Source: Bacillota bacterium
GTDB lineage: Bacteria > Bacillota > Clostridia > Lachnospirales > Lachnospiraceae
NCBI GenBank assembly: GCA_023421505.1
Contig: JAEZTJ010000091.1
Span: forward strand, 1-64,000
Direction of reading: 5' to 3'
DNA length: 64,000 bases
The notes beneath the pieces were generated by a model that made no database searches, had not been told where the DNA came from, and saw only the letters and a list, made by a program, of their open reading frames with translations. Both the position numbers and the translations under genes were made by a program. Numbering within the stretch: position 1 is the first letter of the stretch; the number at the start of each line of letters is the position of its first letter. Below are positions 18,019 through 28,392 of the stretch, in pieces.

Positions 18019-18690
18019 ATGAAGTACGACTGCCTGATTATAGATGATGAAATAGACCTTGCTGAAGCCACCTGTGAGTATTTTAATATGTTTGGAGTTA
18101 GTACGCAGTACGTGAGAAATTCACAGGACTGTCTGGACTTTTTAAAAGAAAATCAGGTGAAGTGTATCTTACTTGATATCAATCTGGAGAATGAAAGCGG
18201 CTTTACCTTATGTAAAAGGCTGAGAGAAGAATCACAAACCCCCATCTTATTTATCAGTGCAAGACAAAGTGATGATGATATCCTGATCGCTTTAAATATT
18301 GGAGGAGACGATTACATTAAAAAGCCTTATTCTTTAAGCGTACTCCTTGCAAAGGTGAAGGTTGTGTTAAAGAGATTTGAGTTAATTGATACGCGCAAGG
18401 ATACAAAGGAAGCCATAACGATAGATGAGAATACTAGAAAAATATATGCAGAAAACAGAGAAATTGTCTTAAAGAATAAGGAGTATAATCTGTTTGCATA
18501 CCTATATCAGAATAGGAATAAGGTCATAACAAAGGAAGAGCTTTTTTCAAAGGTTTGGTGTGATGAATTCTTTAGTGATGGAACACTGAATGTACATATC
18601 CGAAAAATCAGAGAAAAAATAGAGAGGAATCCGAATGAACCGAAATATATTAAAACTATTTGGGGGATCGGATATATGCTAGAGCTATGA
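18019..18690 (+). CDS. OmpR-type response regulator
   Basis: A 223-residue two-domain regulator: receiver domain with acidic pair D9/D10, phospho-acceptor D53 (ILLDINLENESG) and KKPYS loop Lys, then a winged helix ending IKTIWGIGYMLEL. Its last codons overlap the kinase start by four bases (ATGA), implying translational coupling. The following ABC exporter genes, 300 bp downstream, are the most likely target, as in Bce- and Van-type modules; this is inferred from position. Confidence 0.95.
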   Translation: MKYDCLIIDDEIDLAEATCEYFNMFGVSTQYVRNSQDCLDFLKENQVKCILLDINLENESGFTLCKRLREESQTPILFISARQSDDDILIALNIGGDDYIKKPYSLSVLLAKVKVVLKRFELIDTRKDTKEAITIDENTRKIYAENREIVLKNKEYNLFAYLYQNRNKVITKEELFSKVWCDEFFSDGTLNVHIRKIREKIERNPNEPKYIKTIWGIGYMLEL

Positions 18691-19919
18691 AGCTAAAACG
18701 AATCCTGATCCCGGCAAGTATCATTCTGATTATCACCGTTATTTGCCTTAACCGATATATTGCTATACAAGATTATCAAGCCTGTGATATCGTAGAAATT
18801 AACGATTTGTATAAAAATATTGAGACTTCTTTGGATACGGAAGAAATCTCAGAGGTTGAAGAAAAATATAATTGCCTCGTTCTACTTAAGAAGGATACAG
18901 ACTATAGCGATAAGCTTTATAGTGCTATTCAAAATTCTGATATTATAATTGATTATAGCAAGGAGGGCAGTTTGCTGGGAAAGATAATCCTCCCTGCTAA
19001 TTCAAATTCTTTTACTACATTAAAAAGAAATTTAACCATCGCAGTTTGGACAGTCTTTGCTGCTGTACTAATTATCTTATGTTTTGCAGCCTTTTCTATA
19101 GACAGAAGGATACTAAAGCCCTTTAAGAAGCTTCAGAATTTTGCTCATAATATTTCTACCGGAGAACTTGATATGCCACTAACTATGGACAGGGCGAATT
19201 ATTTTGGCGCTTTCACGGAAAGCTTTGATATGATGCGTGAGGAGTTAAAAAGAGCGAGGCAGGGAGAATATGAAGCGAATATTAGCAAGAAGGAGCTAGT
19301 AGCAGAGCTCTCACATGATATTAAGACTCCAGTCTCAACCATTAAAGCCTTGTGTGAGCTTCTTGATGTAAAAGTAAAAGAGGAGGATACGCTTAAGAAG
19401 CTTCGTACCATCAATCAGAAAGCAGATGTGATTGATAAATTGATCAGTAATATGTTTCAGGCTACCTTAGAAGAGCTGGAGGAGCTTAAAATAGAACCCA
19501 GAGAGGAGTACAGTACAATACTTACTCCGATGTTTGAGGATTTGAATTATTACGGTAAAATACATAGTAAGAATGCTACTCCGGAGTGCTTGATTTACTG
19601 TGATAAGCTGAGGCTTAATCAAGTCATTGATAATATAATTAATAATTCTTATAAATATGCAGATACGGATATCGACGTAACTTACCGTGAGTATGGCGAT
19701 AAGGTTGAGGTTGAGATAAGAGATTATGGCAGCAGGATTGATGTGGAGGACTTACCCTTGGTATTTGAAAAGTTCTTCCGAGGCAGCAACACCTCCTCCC
19801 ATTCGGGGTCTGGTCTAGGACTTTATTTAGCCAAGCAATTCATGACTGGAATGAAGGGGGATATCACATGCAAAGCAGAGAATGGCTTTGTGGTAACGCT
19901 GTTGATCAAAAAGGTTTAG
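18687..19919 (+). CDS. Membrane sensor histidine kinase
   Basis: The start at 18687 overlaps the regulator stop as ATGA and removes nine improbable residues of a longer frame, giving 410 residues. Membrane segments lie at about 5-22 and 117-138, with an extracytoplasmic loop of about 95 residues between, then a HAMP-like linker, the DHp His at about 210 (ELSHDIKTPVSTIKAL) and an ATPase domain with DNIINNSYKYAD, RDYGSRI and GSGLGLYLAKQF. A strong terminator follows, so this pair is a separate transcript from the ABC genes. Confidence 0.94.
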   Translation: MKLKRILIPASIILIITVICLNRYIAIQDYQACDIVEINDLYKNIETSLDTEEISEVEEKYNCLVLLKKDTDYSDKLYSAIQNSDIIIDYSKEGSLLGKIILPANSNSFTTLKRNLTIAVWTVFAAVLIILCFAAFSIDRRILKPFKKLQNFAHNISTGELDMPLTMDRANYFGAFTESFDMMREELKRARQGEYEANISKKELVAELSHDIKTPVSTIKALCELLDVKVKEEDTLKKLRTINQKADVIDKLISNMFQATLEELEELKIEPREEYSTILTPMFEDLNYYGKIHSKNATPECLIYCDKLRLNQVIDNIINNSYKYADTDIDVTYREYGDKVEVEIRDYGSRIDVEDLPLVFEKFFRGSNTSSHSGSGLGLYLAKQFMTGMKGDITCKAENGFVVTLLIKKV

Positions 19920-20081
19920 TCTAAGCTGGTTGGATACCTGTGTATTAAAACGTTACAGATAAGGATAAGGTTAGAATAAAAATACTCAAGTTGATTGGTC
20001 AAACGGTGTTAATAATTAAGAATTAGATAAGAATTTAATAAAGTTCTGAAAAAGACTTGCTAAGCTTTTTAAACTATAATT

Positions 20082-20127
20082 AGACTATAAGGTCAGATAG
20101 ATATTGGCCTGTAGTCTTTTTTGTTTT
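20082..20127 (+). terminator. Rho-independent terminator
   Basis: AGACTA...AGGTCA pairs with TGGCCT...TAGTCT (20082-20116, one G:U and small bulge) and is followed by a long T-run. It ends the regulator/kinase transcript before the ABC genes. Confidence 0.8.
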
Positions 20128-20226
20128 AGGGCAATTTTCTGAAAAAAATTAGAAAGGGTAACTTTCAGTTAACTACAAATTATATATGCGCGCAGTGTCT
20201 TAACTGCCAGCCAAGAAAGGAAGAAT

Positions 20227-20982
20227 ATGAATCAGATTTTAGAAGCGAATAATTTATGTAAGTCCTACTCCAACGGGAGTGTCCTGCAGCATGTTTTACG
20301 TAATTTGAATATTAAAATATATGAAGGCGACTTTACTGTAATTATGGGAAATTCCGGTTCCGGTAAGTCAACGCTTTTGTATGCATTATCAGGAATGGAT
20401 AAGCCCACTCTGGGCAGCTTAAAATACCGCAGTGAGGATATCAGTAAATATAATAATGATAAGCTTGCAATTTTTCGCAGAAAGCACTGCGGCTTCGTAT
20501 TTCAGCAGATGTATCTTAATGACACAATGAGTGTCATGGATAATATCTTAGTAAGCGGGCTGCTAGTCAGTAAGGATAGAAAGTTACTTAGTAAAAAAGC
20601 AGAGGAGCTTCTTGCAGCTGTGGGGCTTAGTGAGGAGTGCTATCATAAATTCCCGAGCCAGCTCTCCGGCGGTGAAGCACAGAGAGTAGCTATTGTCCGT
20701 GCTCTCATCAATTCACCGGAAATCGTATTTGCAGATGAGCCTACCGGGGCACTTAATTCACAAAATGCCACGAACGTGTTGGATGTTCTTACTCAGATTA
20801 ATCATGAGGGGCAAAGTATTGTCATGGTAACACATGATAGGAAGACAGCCAGAAGAGCTAACAGAATATTGTATTTAAAGGATGGTGTCATTATAGATGA
20901 ATGTAATCTGGGAGCTTATGTTAAGGGGGATCCAGTAAGGCACAATATGCTGAAGGAATTCTTAGAAAGAATGGGATGGTAG
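20227..20982 (+). CDS. ABC transporter ATP-binding protein, MacB/Bce type
   Basis: A 251-residue ATPase. Walker A is GNSGSGKST, the signature is LSGGEAQR, and Walker B is IVFADEPTGALNS, as in LolD/MacB/BceA-type exporters. It overlaps the FtsX permease gene by seven bases, so the two form one exporter. The short leader has a GCAGT-GTCTTA-ACTGC hairpin just before the AAAGGAAG ribosome site. Together with the upstream regulator and kinase it probably forms an antimicrobial-peptide or envelope-stress resistance module. Confidence 0.94.
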   Translation: MNQILEANNLCKSYSNGSVLQHVLRNLNIKIYEGDFTVIMGNSGSGKSTLLYALSGMDKPTLGSLKYRSEDISKYNNDKLAIFRRKHCGFVFQQMYLNDTMSVMDNILVSGLLVSKDRKLLSKKAEELLAAVGLSEECYHKFPSQLSGGEAQRVAIVRALINSPEIVFADEPTGALNSQNATNVLDVLTQINHEGQSIVMVTHDRKTARRANRILYLKDGVIIDECNLGAYVKGDPVRHNMLKEFLERMGW

Positions 20983-23339
20983 CGATGAAGCTTTTTATGA
21001 TTGCAAAAAGTAATATTAATAAAAACAGAAGTATGACTTTAACCCTTATGGCTCTCATTACATTTGCAGCTATATTACTCTATATCGGGGTTAGTGTTGT
21101 ACTTCAGATGAATTCCTTTATAGACGATAAGAATAAGGAATTGAATGGATCTGATTTTTTAACACTTGCCCCGAAGAAATATGATCAATTGATTATTGAT
21201 ACACTAAGGGAAATGGGAGGCTACGATCAGCTGGAGGAGGTGGAAGCGATATATACTACTGCCTCCTTCCAAAACCTTACTCATGTGGATAAAAAGCAGT
21301 CTATGGACTGTCTCTTCTTAAATGCAGAACGAGAGGAAAGCATAGCAAAGCTTAAAATTATGGAGGAAGGAGAAAAACTATTATCAAATTCAATCATTCT
21401 TCCCTATTACTTAAAAATTGCCAGAGGCTATAAAACTGGTGATGAGATTGCAATTACCTACGGGGGGAAGGAACATACTTATATCATATATGGTTTTGCG
21501 GAGGATGTTATCTTCGCACTACCCTCTAATTATTCAGCTTTTAAATGCTATATCTATGAAGAGGAGTTTCAAAAGCTTTATGAGGAGGCAGGTAATTCTC
21601 AGTTTAGCTTGATAAAATTAAAAGTAACTGATGGCACGGATCTTTCCTCCTATGGGAATGATTTTGTAAATATTTCTAATGATAAAGCAGAAGAATCTAC
21701 AGCGGGTATTACGTCTCTGGATTATGAAACGATGAAGATCGGTGACAGTGTTTTTCTTACGATTCTTATGGCAATCATAATTGCTTTTTCTGCCATTATT
21801 CTATTAATTGCCTTAACGGTCATCCGATTTGCCATCGTTACTTATATAGAAGGCAATATGAAGAATATAGGCTCCTTAGAGGCTTTAGGATATACGGGAA
21901 AGGAGCTGGTACGAAGTACGGTTGTACAATTTGAACTGATCGCCTTGATCAGTATATGCCTGGGGCTTCTTATCGCATTCTCCTGCACCGGCATTGTTAC
22001 GAATATGGCTTCCTCCTCGGTTGGTCTTAAATGGGACAGTGGCATCCATCCGCTCTCCGTCATGATAGATGTTATGGTAATTATGCTTTTAGTATTTATG
22101 ATAGCCTATTTAACAGCCTCCAGGCTAAAAAAGATAACACCGATTATGGCACTCAGAGGTGGCATACTGACACATAATTTTAAGAGAAATCATTTTCCGC
22201 TTAGCAAGAGCTCTCTCAATGTCAATCTTACGGTTGGTTTGAAAACCCTGATGCATAATATGAAGCAGAATATCACTATTATGATCATTGTTTGTCTGAT
22301 GTCCTTTGTTGCCGTGTTTACTTTTACTATCAATTATAATTTTAATGTAGATAATACAGCCTTTCTTCGCTTAGTAGGCATTGAGAAATCTCAATTGGTG
22401 CTGTCCTACTATGGAGATAATACGAAGGAGCTGTTTGAAGAAATTGGTAAACAGGAACAGGTTAAAAAGACAATCAAAGTATCCGGTATCAATATGACCG
22501 CCTATTATGAAGAGAACGAGGCTACTCCCTTAGTGAATATATATAGTGATTTTGAGGATTTAGAGATAAGCACTGTTGTAAGGGGAAGATATCCGATCCA
22601 TGATAATGAAATAACGGTTACAGGTCAGGTTTTAAAGGAGCTTAATGCAGAGATTGGGAAGGTTATTACCTTAAAGAGCAAAGTGGCAGAACAGGAATTT
22701 ATCATTGTTGGAATAACACAACAGATTAATAATCTGGGGAAAGGAGCAGCGATTACAGAAGAAGGGATGAAGAGGATTAATCCGGATTATGTACCTAGCG
22801 GGCTTAATATTTATTTACAGGAGCCCAGTCAAACAGAGGAAGTGAAACAGCTACTGGAGAGCAAATACAGTAAGTTTCATCCTATTATCAGGAATTTTGA
22901 CGAAATGTTTAATTCAGTTCAGGAATCCTTTAATAAAGCAATTATCAGCCTTTGTATTGGATGTATCATCATTTCATTAAGTATCATCGCTTTAGTACTT
23001 TTTCTGCTAATCAGGCTTAAACTAATTAAAGAGAGGATGAATCTTGGTGTCGCAAAAGCCATAGGCTATACGACCGGACAGTTGATATTGCAATTTATAT
23101 TCGGATTTACTCCGGTTTGCATTCTCGGTGCACTTATTGGAGCCGTACTTGCCGTTCTGTTTATCAATCCGATTATGTCGCTCCTGTTATCGGTATCCGG
23201 TATTATGAACTGCTCTTTTACAATTAGTACCTTACTGGTTATTCTAATCTTCTTGGCTTTATCAATTTTTTCGATACTAATTACTACTGCTGTGGCAAGG
23301 ACGGTAAAGAAGATAACGCCACATGAGTTATTTATCTAG
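20976..23339 (+). CDS. FtsX-type ABC transporter permease
   Basis: A 787-residue integral membrane protein with two FtsX domains. The first membrane segment is at about 20-43. An extracytoplasmic region (about 45-255) is followed by three membrane segments (about 262-395), then the pattern repeats (segment at about 430-450, loop, and final three segments at about 650-780). This duplicated arrangement is usual for permeases acting with MacB/LolD-like ATPases. A second ATG nine bases downstream (20985) is equally possible as start. It partners the ATPase encoded immediately upstream. Confidence 0.9.
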   Translation: MVAMKLFMIAKSNINKNRSMTLTLMALITFAAILLYIGVSVVLQMNSFIDDKNKELNGSDFLTLAPKKYDQLIIDTLREMGGYDQLEEVEAIYTTASFQNLTHVDKKQSMDCLFLNAEREESIAKLKIMEEGEKLLSNSIILPYYLKIARGYKTGDEIAITYGGKEHTYIIYGFAEDVIFALPSNYSAFKCYIYEEEFQKLYEEAGNSQFSLIKLKVTDGTDLSSYGNDFVNISNDKAEESTAGITSLDYETMKIGDSVFLTILMAIIIAFSAIILLIALTVIRFAIVTYIEGNMKNIGSLEALGYTGKELVRSTVVQFELIALISICLGLLIAFSCTGIVTNMASSSVGLKWDSGIHPLSVMIDVMVIMLLVFMIAYLTASRLKKITPIMALRGGILTHNFKRNHFPLSKSSLNVNLTVGLKTLMHNMKQNITIMIIVCLMSFVAVFTFTINYNFNVDNTAFLRLVGIEKSQLVLSYYGDNTKELFEEIGKQEQVKKTIKVSGINMTAYYEENEATPLVNIYSDFEDLEISTVVRGRYPIHDNEITVTGQVLKELNAEIGKVITLKSKVAEQEFIIVGITQQINNLGKGAAITEEGMKRINPDYVPSGLNIYLQEPSQTEEVKQLLESKYSKFHPIIRNFDEMFNSVQESFNKAIISLCIGCIIISLSIIALVLFLLIRLKLIKERMNLGVAKAIGYTTGQLILQFIFGFTPVCILGALIGAVLAVLFINPIMSLLLSVSGIMNCSFTISTLLVILIFLALSIFSILITTAVARTVKKITPHELFI

Positions 23340-23708
23340 TATTTGATTTGACACTTCAAGCATACGGAGTAGTAGAAGAAATAGGGCTGCCGCATATCGG
23401 CAGCCTCATTTGTGTACCAATCATGGCACTAATATAGCTAATCGTGAATTACAAGTCTTTATTAGATAAAGCGTTATATAAGAGCTAAAATGGTAATTCT
23501 TTATACTCTTGTTAAGCTGGCAGCAAAAGGTATATAATTGATATTGCTATTAATTCAAAGAGCAGGCATGTTATATTAGTATGGATGTCAGAAATCCGAT
23601 TTACAAAACAGAATGTGCAAAATGACGAAGCTAAATTGTTCGAGGGGCTTTTGAAACTCTATTATAGGATAACACTATTTATATGCAGCTTACGATAAGG
23701 AGGATTTT
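23340..23708. other. Intergenic region with terminator
   Basis: A 369-bp spacer. It starts with the terminator of the first exporter operon and contains the promoter region for the second module. Apart from the hairpin at 23385-23405 no specific element was recognised. Confidence 0.4.
23385..23412 (+). terminator. Rho-independent terminator
   Basis: GGCTGCCG-CATAT-CGGCAGCC is a perfect 8-bp stem followed by TCATTTGTG. It closes the first exporter operon, though the T-run is moderate. Confidence 0.7.
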
Positions 23709-24404
23709 ATGCCGAAAATCATGATTATTGAGGATGATGCTCAGCTTAGGAATCAAATGAAAGAGGTACTTTTAGGGTATCATTATGAGGTTTTTGCAGT
23801 TGAGAATTTTAGAAATGTAGAAGAGCAGTTTATCGCCTTTGCTCCTCAGCTGGTGCTTCTCGATATTAACCTTCCCTATTATGATGGTAATTATTATTGC
23901 AGAATGTTTAGAAAGAATTCCAATGCTGCGATTATAATAACCTCTGCCAGAAATAGTGATATGGATCAGATCTTAAGCATGGAGCTAGGTGCAGATGAAT
24001 ATATCGTAAAGCCCTTTAATATACAGGTGCTGATGGCGAAAGTCAATGCTCTATTCAGAAGGCTTTACGGGGATTATGCCGAGAATGATACGGATAAAAG
24101 TATCTCATTATATGGGATAAGTTTAGACAGTGCCAGCTTTAAGATATCTTATCAGGCATTGTCGGAGGAGTTAAGTAAGAATGAATTTAAGCTCTTAAAA
24201 AAGTTCATGCAGAAGGCGGATAAGGTAATAACCAGAGAAGAGCTGCTTGAGGAGCTGTGGGATGAAAGCAGCTTTGTAGATGATAATACTCTAACGGTTA
24301 ATGTAACCAGAGTTAAGACAAAGCTCGCTAATATTGGTATAAAGGATGTAATAAAGACAAAACGGGGAGCTGGGTACTTATTTGATACCTCGGCGATAGT
24401 ATAA
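23709..24404 (+). CDS. Response regulator, BceR type
   Basis: A 231-residue OmpR-family regulator with acidic pair D9/D10, phospho-acceptor D52 (VLLDINLPYYDG), the DEYIVKPFNIQVL loop and a winged helix ending IKTKRGAGYLFD. It is followed by a small-sensor kinase, a BceA-type ATPase and a BceB-type permease, the full BceRSAB order. In such modules the permease senses the peptide and signals through the kinase. GGAGG precedes the ATG. Confidence 0.95.
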   Translation: MPKIMIIEDDAQLRNQMKEVLLGYHYEVFAVENFRNVEEQFIAFAPQLVLLDINLPYYDGNYYCRMFRKNSNAAIIITSARNSDMDQILSMELGADEYIVKPFNIQVLMAKVNALFRRLYGDYAENDTDKSISLYGISLDSASFKISYQALSEELSKNEFKLLKKFMQKADKVITREELLEELWDESSFVDDNTLTVNVTRVKTKLANIGIKDVIKTKRGAGYLFDTSAIV

Positions 24405-24523
24405 TAATAGGTATTTACCGGGTCCGCCCTTAGCACTATCAGGGAGTGGTTATAAGTAAAAGATGGATATAATATTTCGTAAATTATCTGTTACGGAAAG
24501 CTTGTGTAGAAATGAGGTTAAGT

Positions 24524-25543
24524 ATGAAGCGTAAGCTCATAAAGAGTTTTTTTAAGGATTTTTTCATAGATAGTTTTGTATATTGTAGTGCCTGCTTTTT
24601 GATAGGCCTTTTCTATTATATTGATACCGGGAAGCAGATAGAAGTTATTTACCCATTCACCCTTGCACTATTTGTATACCTTGTCTGGATGGCTATTCGG
24701 TTCACCGGATATTGTAGAATATATTATAGTCTTGAGAATTTGAAGTGGTATCAGGATACGGAGAGTAATTATTCTAACTGCTTAAACAGAAAGATTACAG
24801 TAACGATGAATGAAATTCATGATAGCTATTTGGACAGGCTTTCCGAGGAGGAGGAATCAAGGAAAAAAGAAAGACGTTTCCTGTCCATGTGGGTACATAA
24901 TATGAAGACTCCGGTTACAGTAACCGATTTGCTGCTTCAACGTATAAAGCAGGGTGAAGTAGAGCTATTATCCGCTTCGGATACATTAATGGACGAGAAT
25001 AAAAAGCTGTTAACGAATTTGGATGCTGTTCTGAATATCCTACGCCTGGAGGAGTTTGCGAAGGATTATGTACCTGAGCAAATAGATTTACTGGAGGCCT
25101 TAAAAAGTATTATTAATAAAAATAAAAGCATCTTTATATACAATCATGTATTTCCAAAAATAATATCGAAGCTTAAAAGAGCGGATATTCTATCCGACAG
25201 TAAATGGAATGATCTTATGATCTCCCAGCTTATCTCCAATGCGGTAAAATATTCAAAGGAGGAGGAGGGGACTATGGTGGAGCTATTCTTTCTTGTTGAG
25301 CAGGAAGCAGACCGGGTTATACTGACCATAAGGGATCAGGGTATCGGCATTCCCAGTCATGATTTATGCAAGGTGTTTGAACCCTTCTTTACCGGAGATA
25401 ATGGCAGAAAGGGCTATTCCTCCAGCGGTATCGGACTGTATTTTTGTAAGGAGGTGTGTAAGAGGCTCGGACATACGATTGACATTTCCTCAGAGGTGGG
25501 TAAGGGTACGGAGGTCAGGATTACTTACCTTGCAAAATTGTAA
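24524..25543 (+). CDS. Intramembrane-sensing histidine kinase, BceS type
   Basis: About 339 residues with two closely spaced membrane segments (about 13-35 and 43-62) and almost no extracellular loop, the mark of intramembrane-sensing BceS kinases that depend on their transporter for input. The DHp His is at about 125 (WVHNMKTPVTV); ATPase motifs are ISNAVKYSKEEEG, RDQGIGI and SSGIGLYFCKEV. The start is chosen at 24524 because GAGG lies nine bases upstream; an ATG at 24512 is the alternative. It lies about 120 bp after the regulator gene. Confidence 0.94.
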   Translation: MKRKLIKSFFKDFFIDSFVYCSACFLIGLFYYIDTGKQIEVIYPFTLALFVYLVWMAIRFTGYCRIYYSLENLKWYQDTESNYSNCLNRKITVTMNEIHDSYLDRLSEEEESRKKERRFLSMWVHNMKTPVTVTDLLLQRIKQGEVELLSASDTLMDENKKLLTNLDAVLNILRLEEFAKDYVPEQIDLLEALKSIINKNKSIFIYNHVFPKIISKLKRADILSDSKWNDLMISQLISNAVKYSKEEEGTMVELFFLVEQEADRVILTIRDQGIGIPSHDLCKVFEPFFTGDNGRKGYSSSGIGLYFCKEVCKRLGHTIDISSEVGKGTEVRITYLAKL

Positions 25544-25697
25544 GGTTATATTAGCTAAATCAATGGATACAGAACCAGGATTTCCTTATGATAGACATAT
25601 AAAGCAAGCAAATATGGAACAGCTGAAGGTATAGTCCGGGCGGATATAGAAAAACTACAATCGGCTGCTGAAAGTCTTATTATCAGGAGGATTTGAT

Positions 25698-26462
25698 ATG
25701 TCAGTATTAATAGCGAGCAATTTATCAAAGGTTTATGGAGAGAAGAAGGGTAATTACGCAACAAAGGCACTTGATGGAGTGGATATAAAGGTGGAGGAAG
25801 GGGAATTCATCGCGATTATGGGCCCATCAGGAAGCGGAAAATCAACCCTGGTCAGTATATTAAGCGGTATCATCAAACCAAGTGGAGGCAGTGTTTTAAT
25901 CTGCGGAAAATGCATTGACAAGATGGACCCGTATGAGATGGCACTTTTTAGAAGAAGAAAGCTGGGTTTTGTATTTCAGGAATTTAATCTTTTGGATAAC
26001 TTAACCCTTCAGGAGAATGTCATGCTGCCGATGGTACTCGATCAGAAGGAAAGCAGCTACATGAAGGAGAAATCGTTAGAAATCATGAAGCTTTTTGAGA
26101 TAGACCAGCTCGCAGAAAAGCGCCCCTACCAGATCTCCGGAGGACAGCAGCAGAGAGCGGCAGTCAGCAGGGCTCTTGTAAATGATCCGGTTATTTTATT
26201 TGCAGATGAACCGACAGGAAATCTTGACTCAAAAGCAGCAAATGCGGTCATGACCTGCTTTGAGAAAATTAACAGCGAGAAAAACGTTACGGCATTAATT
26301 GTTACGCATGATGTATTTGCAGCAAGCTTCTGCAAGAAGGTTATTTTCATTAAGGACGGAAAAATCTTTATGGATATTGTAAGGAAAGGCTCCCGTAAGG
26401 AGTTTTTTGAGAAGATTTTGGATTGTCAGGCCATCGTCGGAGGTGAAAATAATGGAATTTAA
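25698..26462 (+). CDS. ABC transporter ATP-binding protein, BceA type
   Basis: A 254-residue ATPase with Walker A GPSGSGKST, Q-loop FQEFNLLDNLTL, signature ISGGQQQR and Walker B VILFADEPTGNLDS. It belongs to the peptide-resistance ABC family and overlaps the next gene by 11 bases, showing translational coupling to the BceB-type permease. GGAGG ribosome site. In the family, ATP hydrolysis frees lipid-cycle targets from antimicrobial peptides such as bacitracin; which peptide applies here is unknown. Confidence 0.95.
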   Translation: MSVLIASNLSKVYGEKKGNYATKALDGVDIKVEEGEFIAIMGPSGSGKSTLVSILSGIIKPSGGSVLICGKCIDKMDPYEMALFRRRKLGFVFQEFNLLDNLTLQENVMLPMVLDQKESSYMKEKSLEIMKLFEIDQLAEKRPYQISGGQQQRAAVSRALVNDPVILFADEPTGNLDSKAANAVMTCFEKINSEKNVTALIVTHDVFAASFCKKVIFIKDGKIFMDIVRKGSRKEFFEKILDCQAIVGGENNGI

Positions 26463-28392
26463 GGATGTAATAATCAAGAATTTTAAGGGAAGCTTAAGTA
26501 AGTACCTTGCCTATTTTCTGTCAAGCAGCTTTTCCATTATGCTGTTTTTCATGTATTCGATCCTCATCTTAAATAAAGAGATGAAGGGAAGAGACGATTT
26601 GGAGGTACTCTCCTATGTATTCCCTATTACAATGGTCTCCATTGCACTGTTCTCCATCTTCTTTATCAACTATGCGCATTCTGCCTTCATGAAAGGGAGA
26701 AATAAAGAATTTGGCGTATATATGAGTCTTGGCGTTGACAATAAGGAGTTAAGGAAGCTGATTAATATAGAGAGTTTGTTAATCAGTGCAGCCTCCCTGC
26801 TGCTTGGTATGGGTATGGGTGCACTTTTCTCAAGACTATTTCAGATGGTTATATTAAGTCTGCTTGAAATAAAGGATATTCCCTTCTATATGGACTACAA
26901 GCCCTTTCTGCTTACCTTTACTGTATTCTGCTTCATCTTTTTTACTGTAATGGCAGGGATTTTTCTACGGATGAGAAAAATTGATATTTCTACACTTTTA
27001 AAGGATGCCAGAAAAAGTGAAAGTCGGGATTATTCTAAGAAGGACCCGGTACTTGGTGGTCTGGGACTCGTTCTTATGATATTATCCATCCTTTTTCTTG
27101 TAGTGATTGCAGGAAATGATGATTGGAACACGAATCCTGTTTTTCTGATTGCATATATAACAACCGCCTTTTTTGGCGTTTATTTAACCTTATCCTTCGG
27201 GGGTAATCTAATCCTTAATCTTATTAGAAGGAGCAGCTTTTATCATAAAAATATGCTTGCTACTACAGAGCTTCACCATAAGTTCAACCAGAATAAAAGA
27301 ATTATATTTGTACTCAGTATACTAAGTACCATGACGATCTTTCTCGTAGCCTCTCCTTTTTCCCTTTTCAGCCTGAGTGAGAAAATTGCGGAGATGGATA
27401 AGAACCACCTTGAATATGTGGAGACGGCTACAGTGAATAAGCTTTCCGAGGAGGTCTTAAATAAGCTAATAACGGGACAGAATTTGCAGAGTAATTCCAC
27501 CTTGAAATTTATCTATCTCAGTACGGTAGAAGGCTCTGATCAGTTTAGGGACTGTAAGCCTGTGATATCTCAATCGGAATATAATACTTTAACTGGCAGT
27601 AATATTGAACTTCTTTCCGGGGAAGCTTATAATGTAATCCTTGACTGGACTCCCAGTAAGCATGGAATCAAACCGGGTGGCGAATATGAGTTGTATGCCG
27701 GAGATTTTACTTATCGCTTTCAGTTTAAAGCCTCCCAAAAAGGCGATTGGGTTACAGGTATGCAATCCTTCCCTACGAATTCGATTGTTGTAATAAATGA
27801 TGCCGATTACCGGAAGCTTTCTTCTGAAATTACGGATAATAATCTGGCATATTATCATCTGATTAATTTTCATAATTGGAAGAAAAGCAGGACAGTAATT
27901 GATGCTTTAAAAGAAGTAATTGGCGATAGTGAACTAAAAGCTTCCTCTATAATAGATACCTACGAGGGGCTGAAAAGCGGATATTCCGTATTCCTATTTG
28001 TGTCAACCGTTATGGGAATTATGTTTTTTGTTGCAGGAGGCAGCGTACTTTGCTTTAAGCAGTTCACAGAGCTTCCTGAAGCAAGGATTACCTTTAGAAA
28101 GCTCTATAAAATAGGCATCACCGATAAGGAAATGGGTAGAATTATAGGCAAGGAGCTTTTGGTGGTATTCTTTTTACCCTTGATCTTTGGAACCTTTTTG
28201 GGTTGTTCCCTGATTTATTTGATGACCTTTGTGGTAGGCGGCGATGCAATCATTAAAGAGTTTATGACCAATGCCTTATTCTTTGTTATGATCTATTTTA
28301 TTTCACAAAGTGTTTTTTATCTGATTACCAAAAATAAATACACTGCTGAAATTGTAAAGGTTTCTTTTGGTAGCAAAAGTTCAGTAATGTAA
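26452..28392 (+). CDS. FtsX-type permease, BceB type
   Basis: The start at 26452 has a GGAGGT site inside the end of the ATPase gene and gives 646 residues, the standard BceB length. The topology fits ten membrane segments: four in the first third, more at about 185-260 and 275-305, a large extracellular domain of about 200 residues (about 310-510), and three final segments. The extracellular domain is the sensor/ligand region in the family. It is the last gene of the BceRSAB-like module; no clear terminator follows. Confidence 0.94.
   Translation: MEFKDVIIKNFKGSLSKYLAYFLSSSFSIMLFFMYSILILNKEMKGRDDLEVLSYVFPITMVSIALFSIFFINYAHSAFMKGRNKEFGVYMSLGVDNKELRKLINIESLLISAASLLLGMGMGALFSRLFQMVILSLLEIKDIPFYMDYKPFLLTFTVFCFIFFTVMAGIFLRMRKIDISTLLKDARKSESRDYSKKDPVLGGLGLVLMILSILFLVVIAGNDDWNTNPVFLIAYITTAFFGVYLTLSFGGNLILNLIRRSSFYHKNMLATTELHHKFNQNKRIIFVLSILSTMTIFLVASPFSLFSLSEKIAEMDKNHLEYVETATVNKLSEEVLNKLITGQNLQSNSTLKFIYLSTVEGSDQFRDCKPVISQSEYNTLTGSNIELLSGEAYNVILDWTPSKHGIKPGGEYELYAGDFTYRFQFKASQKGDWVTGMQSFPTNSIVVINDADYRKLSSEITDNNLAYYHLINFHNWKKSRTVIDALKEVIGDSELKASSIIDTYEGLKSGYSVFLFVSTVMGIMFFVAGGSVLCFKQFTELPEARITFRKLYKIGITDKEMGRIIGKELLVVFFLPLIFGTFLGCSLIYLMTFVVGGDAIIKEFMTNALFFVMIYFISQSVFYLITKNKYTAEIVKVSFGSKSSVM

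Noticed and set aside
26407..26451. Longer N terminus of the BceB-type permease
   Set aside because: The extra 15 residues lack family likeness and a ribosome site; GGAGGT fits 26452.
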